A stretch of DNA of 64,000 nt from Spirosoma sp. (GCF_026391055.1 NZ_JAPLET010000015.1:186001-250000); one strand, 5' to 3'; counted from the stretch's first letter, positions 1-9,697 are shown. Program-made: numbers and translations. The notes: generated from the sequence alone by a model not told the origin.

Positions 1-1953
1 TTTGAGCCCAACCTGCGGATCGCAACACCCCGCAACTACATCGTAGGGCCCGATGACGAAATAAGGATTGACATTTCGGGAGCTTCAACCGGCGATTTTC
101 AGTTGAAAGTCAGTCCCGATGGAACGGTGAAAGTGCCGGATCTGGCTCCAATTTTTGTTAGTGGCTTAACTATTGAACAGGCTGAGCAGCGCATTATTGC
201 CCGCTTGCGCCAGGGTGGTTATCAGGGACTAGGTCGGCCGGGTAGTGGAACCAGTGCTAACGTCACGTTAACGAATATCCGTAGCATTCGGGTCATTCTG
301 GTAGGAGAGGTCGTTCGGCCGGGAACTTATACTATCTCTTCGCTGGGCTCCGTCATGAATGCGCTCTACCTGGCGGGTGGGCCAAACCCCGAAACCGGGT
401 CATTTCGTAAAATCAATATTGTTCGGGGCAACCGTGTTGTTAGAACCCTTGACTTATACGACTTCATTTTACGGGCCGACCAGCGCGACAACATTCGCCT
501 ACAGGATCAGGATGTAATTCGCGTAGCCGATTACGAAGCACACGTTGAACTCACCGGGCAAGTTCGTCGACCCGCTATTTTTGAAATATTACCCGGCGAA
601 ACTCTGAAAACGCTGCTGGCCTTTGCCGGTGGTTTTGGTGATGACGCCTATCGGGCTTCCATTACGCTCCGGCGCAATACCGCTCGCGAACGCCGGATCG
701 TTACGATAACGGAAGAGCAGATTGCCGCCTTCGTTCCAAAAGCCGGTGATAAATATAACGTTGGTAAAATTCTGGAGCGTTACGAAAACCGCGTTCAGGT
801 GGCTGGTGCCGTTATGCGCCCCGGCGATTACTCGCTCGAACCGGGACTGGAAACGGTCCGTCAGCTTATCACCCGGGCCGATGGTCTACGTAAAGATGCG
901 TTTACCAACAGGGCAACTATTGTCCGCGAACGGGCCGATATGGACCGCGAGAATCTGTCTTTCGATCTGGGTAAACTCATGCGTGGCGAAGTTGCCGATA
1001 TTCCGCTGCAAAGTCAGGATAGCCTGACGGTTCTATCCATCCGTGAGCTTCGGGAACCGTATTACGTAACTATTGAAGGGGCGGTGAACATGCCCGATAC
1101 CATCGACTTCATTGCCAACATGAGCGTTGCCGATCTGATTGCTCATGCCGGGGGGTTTCAGGAAGGGGCCAAGCCTAACCTGATTGAGGTAGCCCGGCGT
1201 ATCCGTCAGGACTCGGCAGGGGTACGCAAAACGATGATGGAGATATACCGCTTTGCCATTGATCGGAACCTGCAGATTACCCCTATGGAGGTCACTCCCG
1301 GCAGCTCGCCGGAATTCCGGCTGCAGCCGTTCGATATCGTTTATGTTCGAACATCGCCCAACTACGAATCGCAGCGGCAGGTGATGGTGTATGGCGAAGT
1401 AATGCAACCCGGGAACTACGCTATAGCTAACCGACAGGAGCGTATTGGTGATGTTATAAAGCGTGCCGGTGGACTCAAACCCGAAGCCTACATGGCGGGA
1501 GCGCAGTTTCGCCGGAATGGACAGTTAATTGGGAATGACCTGCGTGACCTCATCGCGAATCCAAATGTGGAAGAGAACTTATTGCTTCAGGATAGAGATA
1601 CGCTATTTATACCCCGTCGTTCAGAAATTATTACGGTTCAGGGAGCTGTATTGAATCCATCATCTATTAGTTTTAAAGGAGACTTCAAGTTTGATGACTA
1701 CATAAGTGAAGCGGGCGGTTTTACAGATAATGCCCGCCAAAGAAAAGCGTACATCGTCTATCCAAACGGGCGGAAAGATCGCTCACATAGCTTTCTGTTT
1801 TTCGTCTCCCGCCCCCGCGTTGAGCCTGGTTCAACTATTAATATTCCGTTCAAACCTATTGATTCGAATCGGCTAACTCCTGGTGAACGGATAGGTATCT
1901 TTTCATTATTGGCAACGGTATCCATTGCGCTCATCAATGTTCTGCTTCGTTAA
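1..1953 (+). CDS. Wza-type polysaccharide export protein with SLBB repeats (5' end outside window)
   Basis: The reading frame is open from base 1, so the gene starts upstream of the window; 650 residues are visible. It begins in a Poly_export domain (YIVGPDDEIRIDISG) followed by about six SLBB-type units, recognisable by repeats of the form V-x-G-x-V-x-x-P and ending in AGG. The extreme C-terminus is a hydrophobic segment. Wza-family proteins form the outer-membrane or periplasmic channel through which capsule or exopolysaccharide leaves the cell. The chain-length gene follows 20 bases later, as is usual for export operons. A TTG at 103 is in frame, but the domain clearly starts before it, so it is not the real start. 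Confidence 0.9.
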   Translation, partial: FEPNLRIATPRNYIVGPDDEIRIDISGASTGDFQLKVSPDGTVKVPDLAPIFVSGLTIEQAEQRIIARLRQGGYQGLGRPGSGTSANVTLTNIRSIRVILVGEVVRPGTYTISSLGSVMNALYLAGGPNPETGSFRKINIVRGNRVVRTLDLYDFILRADQRDNIRLQDQDVIRVADYEAHVELTGQVRRPAIFEILPGETLKTLLAFAGGFGDDAYRASITLRRNTARERRIVTITEEQIAAFVPKAGDKYNVGKILERYENRVQVAGAVMRPGDYSLEPGLETVRQLITRADGLRKDAFTNRATIVRERADMDRENLSFDLGKLMRGEVADIPLQSQDSLTVLSIRELREPYYVTIEGAVNMPDTIDFIANMSVADLIAHAGGFQEGAKPNLIEVARRIRQDSAGVRKTMMEIYRFAIDRNLQITPMEVTPGSSPEFRLQPFDIVYVRTSPNYESQRQVMVYGEVMQPGNYAIANRQERIGDVIKRAGGLKPEAYMAGAQFRRNGQLIGNDLRDLIANPNVEENLLLQDRDTLFIPRRSEIITVQGAVLNPSSISFKGDFKFDDYISEAGGFTDNARQRKAYIVYPNGRKDRSHSFLFFVSRPRVEPGSTINIPFKPIDSNRLTPGERIGIFSLLATVSIALINVLLR

Positions 1954-1973
1954 CTATCAATTCAGGAGTAATT

Positions 1974-3053
1974 ATGTCAGTTACGGAGGATAATAAACAA
2001 AGAAATACAGAGGAGGACGAAATCGAGATTCGGCTGAGTGATATTGTGCAATTTTTGAGGAATAGTCGTAAGGCTGCTTTAATAGGAGGAGTTGTAATGC
2101 TTTTAATAGGCGCCTTATATGCATTCTCAAAACCAAACCAGTATAGCGCTTTCGTGACAGTTATGCCCGAAATTCAGTCGAAAGCCGGAGGGCTAGGGGG
2201 GTTAAGTTCATTAGCAGGTTTAGCTGGTATTGATATTGGTAGTAGTTCCATGGGAGGAAGTGTAGATGCCATCCGGCCAGATGTATATCCTAACGTGTTA
2301 CAGAGTGTCCCATTTGCTTTGCACCTTTTACAGCAACCTGTTTATTCGCAGCTTCTGAAGAAAGAAACATCACTGCAGACTTTCTTTGAGGAGCAAGACG
2401 GACAGTCTTGGTTCGGTAAATCTTCTGAAGGGGAGAACGATGAAAAGCTCATTGTACTTGATCCAAACAATCGAAGCAAGACATTGCAAATTACAAAAAA
2501 ACAGGAGGAATTTATTCTGAAAATACATGAAGCAGTGTCAGCTACCTTTGATAAAAAAACGGCCATTATCACGGTATCCGCTACACTACCTGATCCGGTT
2601 GTGGCAGCCACGACTGCTCGTTTGTCATTGGAATATCTAACAAATTATATTGTTAGTTACCGGACAGAAAAGGCGAGGAACCAAGTTCAGTTCTTAACTA
2701 ATCAGGTTAATGATGCAAAAAGCCGTTATCAACGAGCAGAGTACGCATTATCCAGCTATAGAGATCGGAACCGAAATGTCTTTTTAGAAACAGCAAAGAT
2801 TGAGGAGCAGCGTATTCAAGCGGAGTTTTTGCTAACGCAGAGTGTATACACTGATCTTTCAAAACAACTGGAGCAGGCAAAAATTAAAGTTGCCGAAGAA
2901 TCTCCCGTTTTTAAAGTCTTAGAGCCATCTCTTATTCCTTTGAAAAAAAGTGGACCTAAACGCACTGTTATTATTTTGGGCTTTGCCGTAATAGGAGTCT
3001 TATTAGGAATTGTTACGTACGGAATTAGCCGTTTTCGTAATTCGACAAAGTAA
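1974..3053 (+). CDS. Wzz/chain-length determinant family protein
   Basis: This 359-residue protein has the Wzz layout. A short cytoplasmic start (EIEIRLSDIVQFL) leads into a first membrane helix at about residues 34-51. A periplasmic part with coiled-coil character around 230-300 (QVQFLTNQVNDAKSRYQRAE) follows, then a second helix at about 328-350 preceded by PLKKSGPKR. No Walker motif or tyrosine kinase domain is present. Such proteins sit in the inner membrane and set polymer length together with the Wzy polymerase and Wza exporter. It lies directly after the exporter gene and is probably co-transcribed with it. Its base composition is already more A+T-rich than the exporter. Confidence 0.88.
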   Translation: MSVTEDNKQRNTEEDEIEIRLSDIVQFLRNSRKAALIGGVVMLLIGALYAFSKPNQYSAFVTVMPEIQSKAGGLGGLSSLAGLAGIDIGSSSMGGSVDAIRPDVYPNVLQSVPFALHLLQQPVYSQLLKKETSLQTFFEEQDGQSWFGKSSEGENDEKLIVLDPNNRSKTLQITKKQEEFILKIHEAVSATFDKKTAIITVSATLPDPVVAATTARLSLEYLTNYIVSYRTEKARNQVQFLTNQVNDAKSRYQRAEYALSSYRDRNRNVFLETAKIEEQRIQAEFLLTQSVYTDLSKQLEQAKIKVAEESPVFKVLEPSLIPLKKSGPKRTVIILGFAVIGVLLGIVTYGISRFRNSTK

Positions 3054-3085
3054 TCTTGTGAAGACAACCTTAATATGTGGCATAA

Positions 3086-3660
3086 AACCTTCTCGAAGCG
3101 ATTCGATTCAGTGACCTGCTGATAAAATCTTACAATGCCGATTCAAGCGAATGTATCCATGATACGGGTAGTTTAGCTGCCGACGAGATGAAGCCTTTTC
3201 GGCCTCTTAACTCTCATTGCGTAGCAAACGCAGCTGCATTCTGGTAGGTCGCCAATTATCGGGAATCATATCAATTACACGCTAGTACAGGTATTCTTTT
3301 CAATCATGAGTCTCCCTTGTGTCCTGAGCGAGTCGTAAGGCAAAAAATAGTATCTGCAGCGCGTCGTGTAGCTAAGGGAAGCACTGAAGTGTTAACCTTA
3401 AGTAATATTGAGATTGCTCGGGATTGGGGTCCCGATTATATAGAAGCGATGTGGTTAATGCTCCAACAGCAGCAGGCGGATGATTATGTGACCGCCACCG
3501 GGCAAACCAATCAGCTTCGAGATTTCATTCAAGTTGTCTTCAATGCTGTTGGCCTAAACTGGCAGGATCATGTATAGCTTGATTTGTAGTTGTTTCGGCC
3601 GACCAGCATTAGTGAAGGACATGCTAATCCAAAAAGGGTTGTGGATAAATTGGATTGCTC
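3086..3660 (+). pseudogene. gmd: Decayed remnant of GDP-mannose 4,6-dehydratase (gmd)
   Basis: Reading one frame from 3086 gives a sequence that follows the C-terminal two thirds of GDP-mannose 4,6-dehydratase: NLLEAIR, then ANYRESYQLHASTGILFNHE, then RDWGPDYIEAMWLMLQQ, DDYVTATGQT and finally LFRPTSIS. The frame is broken by TAG at 3245-3247, 3575-3577 and 3587-3589. The catalytic SxxxYxxxK segment is corrupted: CVANAAAFW appears where the family has YAVAK. The N-terminal Rossmann NADP-binding part is absent. The longest open piece (3317-3577) is 86 codons and should not be called as a gene. Gmd makes GDP-4-keto-6-deoxymannose, the substrate of the perosamine-synthase-like enzyme encoded just downstream. 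Confidence 0.85.
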
Positions 3661-3731
3661 GTTGTCAGATGGAAGACGTAGGACGCTTCATGGTAAACGA
3701 TGCAAATTGAACAATTGAAAGAGCAATATAA

Positions 3732-5108
3732 GTGAATGTTATTTTGAAAAACGCATCAATAGCAGCCTTCCGTGAGCGTATAAGGGCTACGCACCCACGT
3801 ACACGCAAAGCTCATCTAAATACATTATTTGGATTAGCTGTTAAAGGGGGAGGTATCATTATTTCGTTGGTGCTGGTACCATTAACAATTGATTATTTAT
3901 CGAAAGAAACCTACGGTACCTGGTTAACAATCAGTTCTATTGTTACAATGATAGCCCTGTTTGACATTGGGGTTGGAAATGGGCTGCGTAACAAATTGTC
4001 CGAAGCTGTAACCAAACAGGACATGACACTGGCTCGTGTATATGTAAGTACAGCTTACGCTATTTTTGGCTTGTTACAGACAGGTTTCAGCTTACTGTTT
4101 ATAGTCTTATTCAGTTATATACCTTGGCAAAAGCTGCTGAATACAAGTATTGATAATGAACAGCTTCAGCTAATCATTTTAATGACGGCTGTATCCATGG
4201 CGGTTAAAATGCTGCTGGATATTTTGTCGTATGTGCTCTTCGCCATTCAGGATTCAGGTCTAGCGGGCTTTATTAATCTGCTTTCGAATATTGTAATTCT
4301 GGTTGGGACGTATCTATTAACTAAATTCAGCAATGCTAATCTGTTTTATCTAGGTGCGGTAACTGTACTCAGTCCGATAGTTGTTCTACTAATCAGTGGG
4401 TTTGTTCTTTACAGGAATAAATTGAATATGTATCGGCCTTCTCTCAAACTGGCCGATTTTCAGTATGCCAAAAGTTTACTATCGCTTGGCTATAAGTTTT
4501 TCTTTATCCAAATGGCGGTTGTCGTGCTGTTCTATACAGATAACCTGATCATTACTCAACTATTTGGACCTGCTGAGGTAACGACATACAATGTGGCCTT
4601 TCGCTACTTTAATTCCATCAATACTGTATTTGCTATTGTCATTACGCCCTACTGGTCTGCTTTTACTGAAGCCTACGCCAAAAGTGATTTGAATTGGATA
4701 AAACAGACTTATAGGTATTTGCAAAAGTTATGGGTAGGCTTAGTTATTGTTGTTATATTAATGATAACAGTATCAAAGTCAATTTATTCAATTTGGATAG
4801 GAGATAGGGTAAACATATCCTTTACATTAAGTGTGTGTATGGGAATTTTTGTGATAATCAGTTGCTGGAATAGTGTGACAGTCACAATAATAAACGGTCT
4901 TGGGAAAGTTAAACTCCAACTTTACTTATCTGCTATAGCTGCGTTGATCAATATACCTCTATCCATCTTTTTTGGTAAAACGCTTGGATTAGGAAGCTCT
5001 GGGGTTATTATCGCTACCAGCTTTTCTTTGTTGATTGGCTCCGTAATTGGAGGATTGCAAGCATGGAAGCTATCTACTGGCAAAGCAACTGGAATTTGGG
5101 ATAAGTAA
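3732..5108 (+). CDS. Wzx-type oligosaccharide flippase
   Basis: This 458-residue, very hydrophobic protein has roughly twelve or more predicted membrane helices, typical of polysaccharide-transport flippases of the MOP superfamily. Landmarks are the N-terminal segment GLAVKGGGIIISLVLVPLTI, the conserved ETYGTWLTISS region near residue 60, and DIGVGNGLRNKL, which recurs in Wzx and RfbX proteins. It would move undecaprenyl-linked repeat units across the inner membrane before polymerisation. The start is GTG at 3732; nearby ATG codons are out of frame. It stands after the gmd remnant with about 70 bases of unassigned sequence. Confidence 0.88.
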   Translation: MNVILKNASIAAFRERIRATHPRTRKAHLNTLFGLAVKGGGIIISLVLVPLTIDYLSKETYGTWLTISSIVTMIALFDIGVGNGLRNKLSEAVTKQDMTLARVYVSTAYAIFGLLQTGFSLLFIVLFSYIPWQKLLNTSIDNEQLQLIILMTAVSMAVKMLLDILSYVLFAIQDSGLAGFINLLSNIVILVGTYLLTKFSNANLFYLGAVTVLSPIVVLLISGFVLYRNKLNMYRPSLKLADFQYAKSLLSLGYKFFFIQMAVVVLFYTDNLIITQLFGPAEVTTYNVAFRYFNSINTVFAIVITPYWSAFTEAYAKSDLNWIKQTYRYLQKLWVGLVIVVILMITVSKSIYSIWIGDRVNISFTLSVCMGIFVIISCWNSVTVTIINGLGKVKLQLYLSAIAALINIPLSIFFGKTLGLGSSGVIIATSFSLLIGSVIGGLQAWKLSTGKATGIWDK

Positions 5109-5197
5109 ACGATGAGCTAATAAAAGCTAAGTTATGGCCATCGTTTGATTTTCACCGTTCATTTTACATCATACGGTATAATTAATTATCAATAAAT

Positions 5198-6316
5198 ATG
5201 GAAAACTCTGTTCAAGTTTTAAAGCAGTTGCCAGTCTACCAGCCGTCATTAATTGGTAATGAGAAAAAATATGTGCTAGACTGTCTTGACTCGTCCTGGA
5301 TATCCTCAAAGGGAAAATATATTGATCTGTTTGAAGAAGGTGTTGCAAAGTACTTAGGGGTAAATCATGCCGCAGCAGTCTGCAACGGAACGGTAGCTAT
5401 ACATTTAGCCTTACTAGCCCTGGGCATTGGTGAAGGCGACGAAGTTATTGTGCCAACATTAACCTATATCGCTTCTGTCAATGCAATTACCTACACAGGA
5501 GCTACTCCAGTATTTATTGATTCTCTGGCCGATAGCTGGCAGATGGACCCTGCTGATCTTGAACGTAAAATCACGAAGAGAACAAAAGCTGTTTTATGCG
5601 TTCATCTATATGGCCATCCATGTGATATGGATCGTATTATGCCGATTGCCAAAGAGCATGATCTGTTCGTTGTGGAAGACTGTGCCGAATCATTCGGAAG
5701 TTTATATAAAGGGCAGCATACCGGTAGTTTTGGCGATATTGCTACGTTTAGCTTCTACGGTAACAAAACCATTACTACGGGAGAGGGGGGTATGGTTGTA
5801 ATGAATGACGAAACACTATATGATCGTTGTGTTCATTTTAAAGGACAGGGATTAGCGAAACACCGTCAGTACTGGCATGATGTTGTCGGCTATAATTACA
5901 GAATGACAAATATTTGTGCAGCAATTGGGCTTGCTCAACTGGAAAATATTGATGTCTTTTTGAATCAAAAGAAACAGATAGCTACCTGGTATAAAGAAGG
6001 ATTTGAAGGAACCGGTCTAACGTTTCATGAGCCTGTTGGTGATGTGTATCATTCTTACTGGATGTGCTCTGTACTGGTCGCTTCTGCAAAAGACCGTGAT
6101 CCATTACGTGATCATCTGGCAAAGAAAGGCATTGAAACGCGGCCTTTGTTTTACCCGGTGCATACTATGCCTATGTATTCGCAAAAATTTGCACGCTTTA
6201 AAACAGCAGAGGACTTAGGATGGCGTGGCATGAATCTGCCAAGTTATCCCGGCTTATCCAAAGAAGATGTCGAACATGTTGTTGACAGCGTGAAATCATT
6301 CTTTGGAAATGTATAA
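5198..6316 (+). CDS. DegT/DnrJ/EryC1 sugar aminotransferase, perosamine-synthase-like
   Basis: This 372-residue PLP-dependent enzyme belongs to the DegT/DnrJ/EryC1/StrS family. Visible family signatures are CNGTVAIHLAL near residue 62, DEVIVPTLTYIASVNAI near 81, VVEDCAESFGS near 158 and the PLP-lysine segment FSFYGNKTITTGEGG with Lys190. The sequence is most like GDP-perosamine synthases, which convert GDP-4-keto-6-deoxymannose to GDP-perosamine with glutamate as amino donor; that substrate choice is inferred from resemblance and context. The following acetyltransferase gene overlaps its end, pointing to translational coupling and an N-acylated amino sugar. The gmd that would supply the substrate is dead in this locus. 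Confidence 0.85.
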   Translation: MENSVQVLKQLPVYQPSLIGNEKKYVLDCLDSSWISSKGKYIDLFEEGVAKYLGVNHAAAVCNGTVAIHLALLALGIGEGDEVIVPTLTYIASVNAITYTGATPVFIDSLADSWQMDPADLERKITKRTKAVLCVHLYGHPCDMDRIMPIAKEHDLFVVEDCAESFGSLYKGQHTGSFGDIATFSFYGNKTITTGEGGMVVMNDETLYDRCVHFKGQGLAKHRQYWHDVVGYNYRMTNICAAIGLAQLENIDVFLNQKKQIATWYKEGFEGTGLTFHEPVGDVYHSYWMCSVLVASAKDRDPLRDHLAKKGIETRPLFYPVHTMPMYSQKFARFKTAEDLGWRGMNLPSYPGLSKEDVEHVVDSVKSFFGNV

Positions 6317-6734
6317 ATACCACCATATACACGCAGAAAATATTAACCTGGTTAATGATTTTCTGCGTGAGCTGGGAAACGGCGTTGCAACTTTCCGGTA
6401 CTTCGATAAGAGGCCCGTCGAAACAGTTCTGAAACATGTATTGGCCGTTATACTAACAGATGAGACAGGTAAGCCGGTTGCTTATGGGCACTTAGACCGG
6501 GAAGGAGAAAGCTTGTGGCTAGGCATTGCTGTTGCCGAGAAAGCTCAAGGGCTCGGGCTAGGTAAAAAAATGATGGATTATCTCATCAGCTATGCTATCA
6601 GCAAAAAAGAACAGTCGATTGTATTAACTGTAGATAGGACTAACCTTAAAGCAATAAAACTATACGAACGCTATAATTTTGTTCGGATTGCCGAAGCTGG
6701 GACCTTTTACAAGTATCAATGTAAATTGCAATGA
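6309..6734 (+). CDS. GNAT family N-acetyltransferase
   Basis: This protein of about 141 residues has a GNAT fold. The acetyl-CoA loop is visible as the segment AEKAQGLGLGKKMMDYLI (the R/Q-x-x-G-x-G/A pattern), followed by VLTVDRTNLKAIKLYERYNF, the usual C-terminal strand and helix. The ATG at 6309 is chosen over an in-frame TTG two codons upstream; it overlaps the aminotransferase stop by 8 bases. The ATG of the next gene overlaps its own stop (ATGA). Tight coupling to the aminotransferase suggests it acylates the amino group of the 4-amino-4,6-dideoxy sugar, although the acyl donor cannot be read from sequence. Confidence 0.82.
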   Translation: MYKYHHIHAENINLVNDFLRELGNGVATFRYFDKRPVETVLKHVLAVILTDETGKPVAYGHLDREGESLWLGIAVAEKAQGLGLGKKMMDYLISYAISKKEQSIVLTVDRTNLKAIKLYERYNFVRIAEAGTFYKYQCKLQ

Positions 6735-7927
6735 GGATTTTATATTATTTGCCAGATATAACCCAAAAGAATGGAGGGGTTTTGCAGTATGCTTGTGCAT
6801 TATTAAAAATATTATCTCAGGATAAAAAAAATGAGTATTTTGTACTACACAATTCGCAAGAACCTGTCATAATTTCACTTATAAAGGAGTATCCGAACCT
6901 TATATTAATACCGCCTAAAATTGGACAGGAACGAAGGGTCGAAAAGCTTCTTTGGTACACATTGCGGCTGTTAAATGAAATTTTAATAAAAGGTAAGATT
7001 ACCACGGTTAGAAAAGTATTTAGTCATGCAGAGCAGCTTTGTAAAAAGTATAAAATAGACATACTTTGCTGCCCCTATCAACATTTGCCATCAACTACCC
7101 GCAAAACAATAGTTACTTTACATGATGTTCAAGAGATACATTTCCCAGAGTTCTTCTCGCCAAAAGAACGCTTAGCGCGAACCCTACAGCATAATATTAT
7201 AGCAGAGGAAAGCTCATTGATAGTAGTCAGTTATGAGCATGTAAAGGAAGATTTAATTAAATATTTCCAACGGCCTGCTAATAGTATATTAGTTTGCTTG
7301 TTAGATATGCAAAATTTATGGTTCGATAAATTTTTGCCAGAACATAAAGTAAGTCTTGATAATTATGAGCTGCCAGATAAATTTATCTTTTATCCAGCTA
7401 TTACTTGGCCTCATAAAAATCACATAAACCTAATTAGAGCTATAGGTTACCTGAAAGATAATTACGGTATCACTTTAAACGTTGTATTTACAGGGCATAA
7501 AACCAGTTATATCAAAGTAATTGAAGAAGAAATTCTACGAGTAAATATACCAAATCAAGTTCATTTTTTAGGAGTGGTTAATGAACATGAGTTATACTCA
7601 TTATACCATACAGCACAAGCCGTAGTAGTGCCCACTACATATGAAGCAGGTAGCTTCCCATTAATGGAAAGTATTTTAATGGGAATTCCAGTAGTTTGTT
7701 CCAATGTGACGTCATTGCCAGAGACGATTGGGGATGAAAGTTATGTTTTCTCTCCGAATAACATTCCTGAAATTGCAGATAAAGTTAATAAAATTTGTTT
7801 TGATCAACGATACAGGGAAAGTAATTTGATTAATAGTCGAGCACAGGCAAAAAGATTGAGAAACACAAATGCTTTAGGTAAGTTTACTGAAGCAATGGCT
7901 AGCTTGAACAGTGGTAACTTATCCTAA
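6731..7927 (+). CDS. Family 4 glycosyltransferase
   Basis: This 398-residue GT-B protein ends in a typical Glyco_transf_1 domain. Landmarks are FIFYPAITWPHKNHINLIRA (nucleotide-sugar-binding region near residue 220), VHFLGVVNEHELYSLY, and the E-x7-E motif within TYEAGSFPLMESILMG. The N-terminal half carries the acceptor-side fold. It would add one sugar, with retention of configuration, to the lipid-linked repeat unit at the cytoplasmic face of the membrane. The start overlaps the preceding stop as ATGA. From this gene on, A+T content rises sharply compared with the flanks, which suggests the beginning of an exchanged cassette. Donor and acceptor are unknown. Confidence 0.88.
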   Translation: MRILYYLPDITQKNGGVLQYACALLKILSQDKKNEYFVLHNSQEPVIISLIKEYPNLILIPPKIGQERRVEKLLWYTLRLLNEILIKGKITTVRKVFSHAEQLCKKYKIDILCCPYQHLPSTTRKTIVTLHDVQEIHFPEFFSPKERLARTLQHNIIAEESSLIVVSYEHVKEDLIKYFQRPANSILVCLLDMQNLWFDKFLPEHKVSLDNYELPDKFIFYPAITWPHKNHINLIRAIGYLKDNYGITLNVVFTGHKTSYIKVIEEEILRVNIPNQVHFLGVVNEHELYSLYHTAQAVVVPTTYEAGSFPLMESILMGIPVVCSNVTSLPETIGDESYVFSPNNIPEIADKVNKICFDQRYRESNLINSRAQAKRLRNTNALGKFTEAMASLNSGNLS

Positions 7928-8248
7928 CTTTTTTGCTGTGATTTCATGAGCATCTGTATTCCATAAAATGATAAAATGAAGATGCACTTCTTAATATTTC
8001 TAATAACTTTCGTTACCTGGATTAATTAAATGAATTTATTTACGCTTTTCGAAGTAAGCAAGCTGATGATCAAACTTTAAAAAGGGAATTTTATTGGATT
8101 TAAATGAATGCTATAGTGACTTTTTAATATAAAATATAGTTATCTAAAATTATTTATGAAATAATTTTAGATAACTATATTTGAGAATTAGGAGATTAGA
8201 CTAAAATCAGTGAGTTGGACTGTTTTATAAAATGAAATCTAATTAATA
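7928..8248. other. Intergenic stretch of about 320 bases, A+T-rich
   Basis: No credible coding frame is seen on either strand. The region separates the GT4 gene from the acyltransferase pair and holds the perfect palindrome listed separately at 8132-8182. The remainder is low-complexity A+T sequence with many stops, possibly eroded coding DNA, but I could not recognise any protein in it. Confidence 0.5.
8132..8182. repeat. Perfect 22-bp inverted repeat with 7-base loop
   Basis: Bases 8132-8153 and 8161-8182 are exact reverse complements, separated by the 7 bases TTATGAA. The stem is mostly A/T and has no oligo-T run directly after it, so it is not a textbook terminator. It sits about 70 bases before the start of the MBOAT gene. 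It could be a 5' mRNA hairpin, a terminator for the glycosyltransferase gene, or a remnant of a small palindromic element. Confidence 0.8.
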
Positions 8249-9697
8249 ATGCTTTTTAACTCACTTCAGTTTGCTATATTCTTTGTATGCATTAGCTGCA
8301 TATATTACTTATTGCCCTATCGCTACAGGTGGATACTACTGTTGTTAGGTAGCTGTTACTTTTATATGGCTTTCGTGCCAATTTATATCTTAATACTAGG
8401 CTTTACTATCATCATAGATTACTTCGCTGGCTTATTAATTGAAAAAGCTAGTGGTAAACAGAGGAAATGGTTTTTAATAAGTAGCTTATTTGCAAATATT
8501 AGTGTTTTATGTATATTTAAATATTATAATTTTTTAAATGATAACCTTAGTTCCGTTCTTAATCAATTTAATTACGATACTCCTTTCCCTGCATTAAAAA
8601 TACTCCTTCCTATTGGCTTGTCATTTCATACATTCCAAGCGATGAGCTACACAATAGAAATATACAGGGGTAAGCAACCAGCAGAAAAAAAATTTGGTAT
8701 CTATGCTCTCTATGTAATGTTTTACCCACAATTAGTTGCCGGACCTATTGAACGTCCGCAGAATGTATTACATCAATTTTATGAAAAACATACATTCAAA
8801 GCTGAGAACATATCTGAGGGCTTAAAACTGATAGCTTGGGGATTATTTAAGAAGGTTGTAATCGCTGATAGGTTTGCAGTAGTTGTTGATAAGGTTTATA
8901 ACGATCCAAGGCACTTTGAGGGATGGCCGCTTATTTTTTCGACATTATTATTTTCATTTCAGATTTACTGTGATTTTTCTGGATATTCAGATATTGCTTT
9001 GGGTACAGCTAGAGTAATTGGATTCAGATTGATGAAGAATTTTAATTCTCCATACTTTTCAACATCTATATCAGAATTTTGGAAAAGATGGCATATTTCT
9101 TTATCTACATGGTTTCGAGATTATTTGTATATTCCTTTGGGTGGAAATCGAGTAGCTTCTGAAAGACGGTACTTTAATTTATTTATAACTTTTCTCATAA
9201 GCGGATTGTGGCACGGCGCGAACTGGACGTATGTTATTTGGGGAAGCTTAAATGGAATATACATAATTGGAGAAAACTCAACTAAGAATTTTTTCAATAA
9301 ATTATACCTTTCTACTAACTTCTTTTCTAAAAATAGGAAGGCTATTGGGCTAATAAGTACATTCACTTTAACATGTTTTGCTTGGATATTTTTCAGAGCA
9401 AAAACGATCCAAGACGCATTTTATATTGTAGAACATTTGTTCTCAAATCTTCAGTCAAGCTTTAGCCAATTAAAGCCTAGTAATTTGGGGACTACACAAT
9501 ATGACTATATAATAGGCTTTTTAGCGTTAATTATCTTATTATGTATAGAAGGTTTAAATAGCCGCATTTCAGTTAATATGTGGCTAAAACGGCAGAATCT
9601 GATGTTAAGGGTTTCTATTTATTATGTACTCGTTATGTTTATCTTACTGTTTGGATCGTTTGACTTACAAGAGCAGTTTATCTATTTTCAATTTTGA
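8249..9697 (+). CDS. MBOAT family O-acyltransferase (AlgI/DltB-like)
   Basis: This 482-residue membrane-bound O-acyltransferase has the AlgI/DltB signatures: YPQLVAGPIERP near residue 160, FSGYSDIALGTA near 243, EFWKRWHISLSTWFRDYLYIPLGG at 276-299, and SGLWHGANWTYVIWG with the presumed catalytic His322. It has about ten or more membrane helices. Members transfer acyl groups, usually acetyl, across the membrane to polysaccharides or teichoic acids, often with an SGNH-type partner. The next gene overlaps its stop and encodes such a partner, so the pair probably O-acylates the polysaccharide made by this locus. Confidence 0.92.
   Translation: MLFNSLQFAIFFVCISCIYYLLPYRYRWILLLLGSCYFYMAFVPIYILILGFTIIIDYFAGLLIEKASGKQRKWFLISSLFANISVLCIFKYYNFLNDNLSSVLNQFNYDTPFPALKILLPIGLSFHTFQAMSYTIEIYRGKQPAEKKFGIYALYVMFYPQLVAGPIERPQNVLHQFYEKHTFKAENISEGLKLIAWGLFKKVVIADRFAVVVDKVYNDPRHFEGWPLIFSTLLFSFQIYCDFSGYSDIALGTARVIGFRLMKNFNSPYFSTSISEFWKRWHISLSTWFRDYLYIPLGGNRVASERRYFNLFITFLISGLWHGANWTYVIWGSLNGIYIIGENSTKNFFNKLYLSTNFFSKNRKAIGLISTFTLTCFAWIFFRAKTIQDAFYIVEHLFSNLQSSFSQLKPSNLGTTQYDYIIGFLALIILLCIEGLNSRISVNMWLKRQNLMLRVSIYYVLVMFILLFGSFDLQEQFIYFQF

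Noticed and set aside
3317..3577. 86-codon ORF as a stand-alone small gene
   Set aside because: It is the longest open piece of the gmd remnant; the same frame continues on both sides through stop codons.
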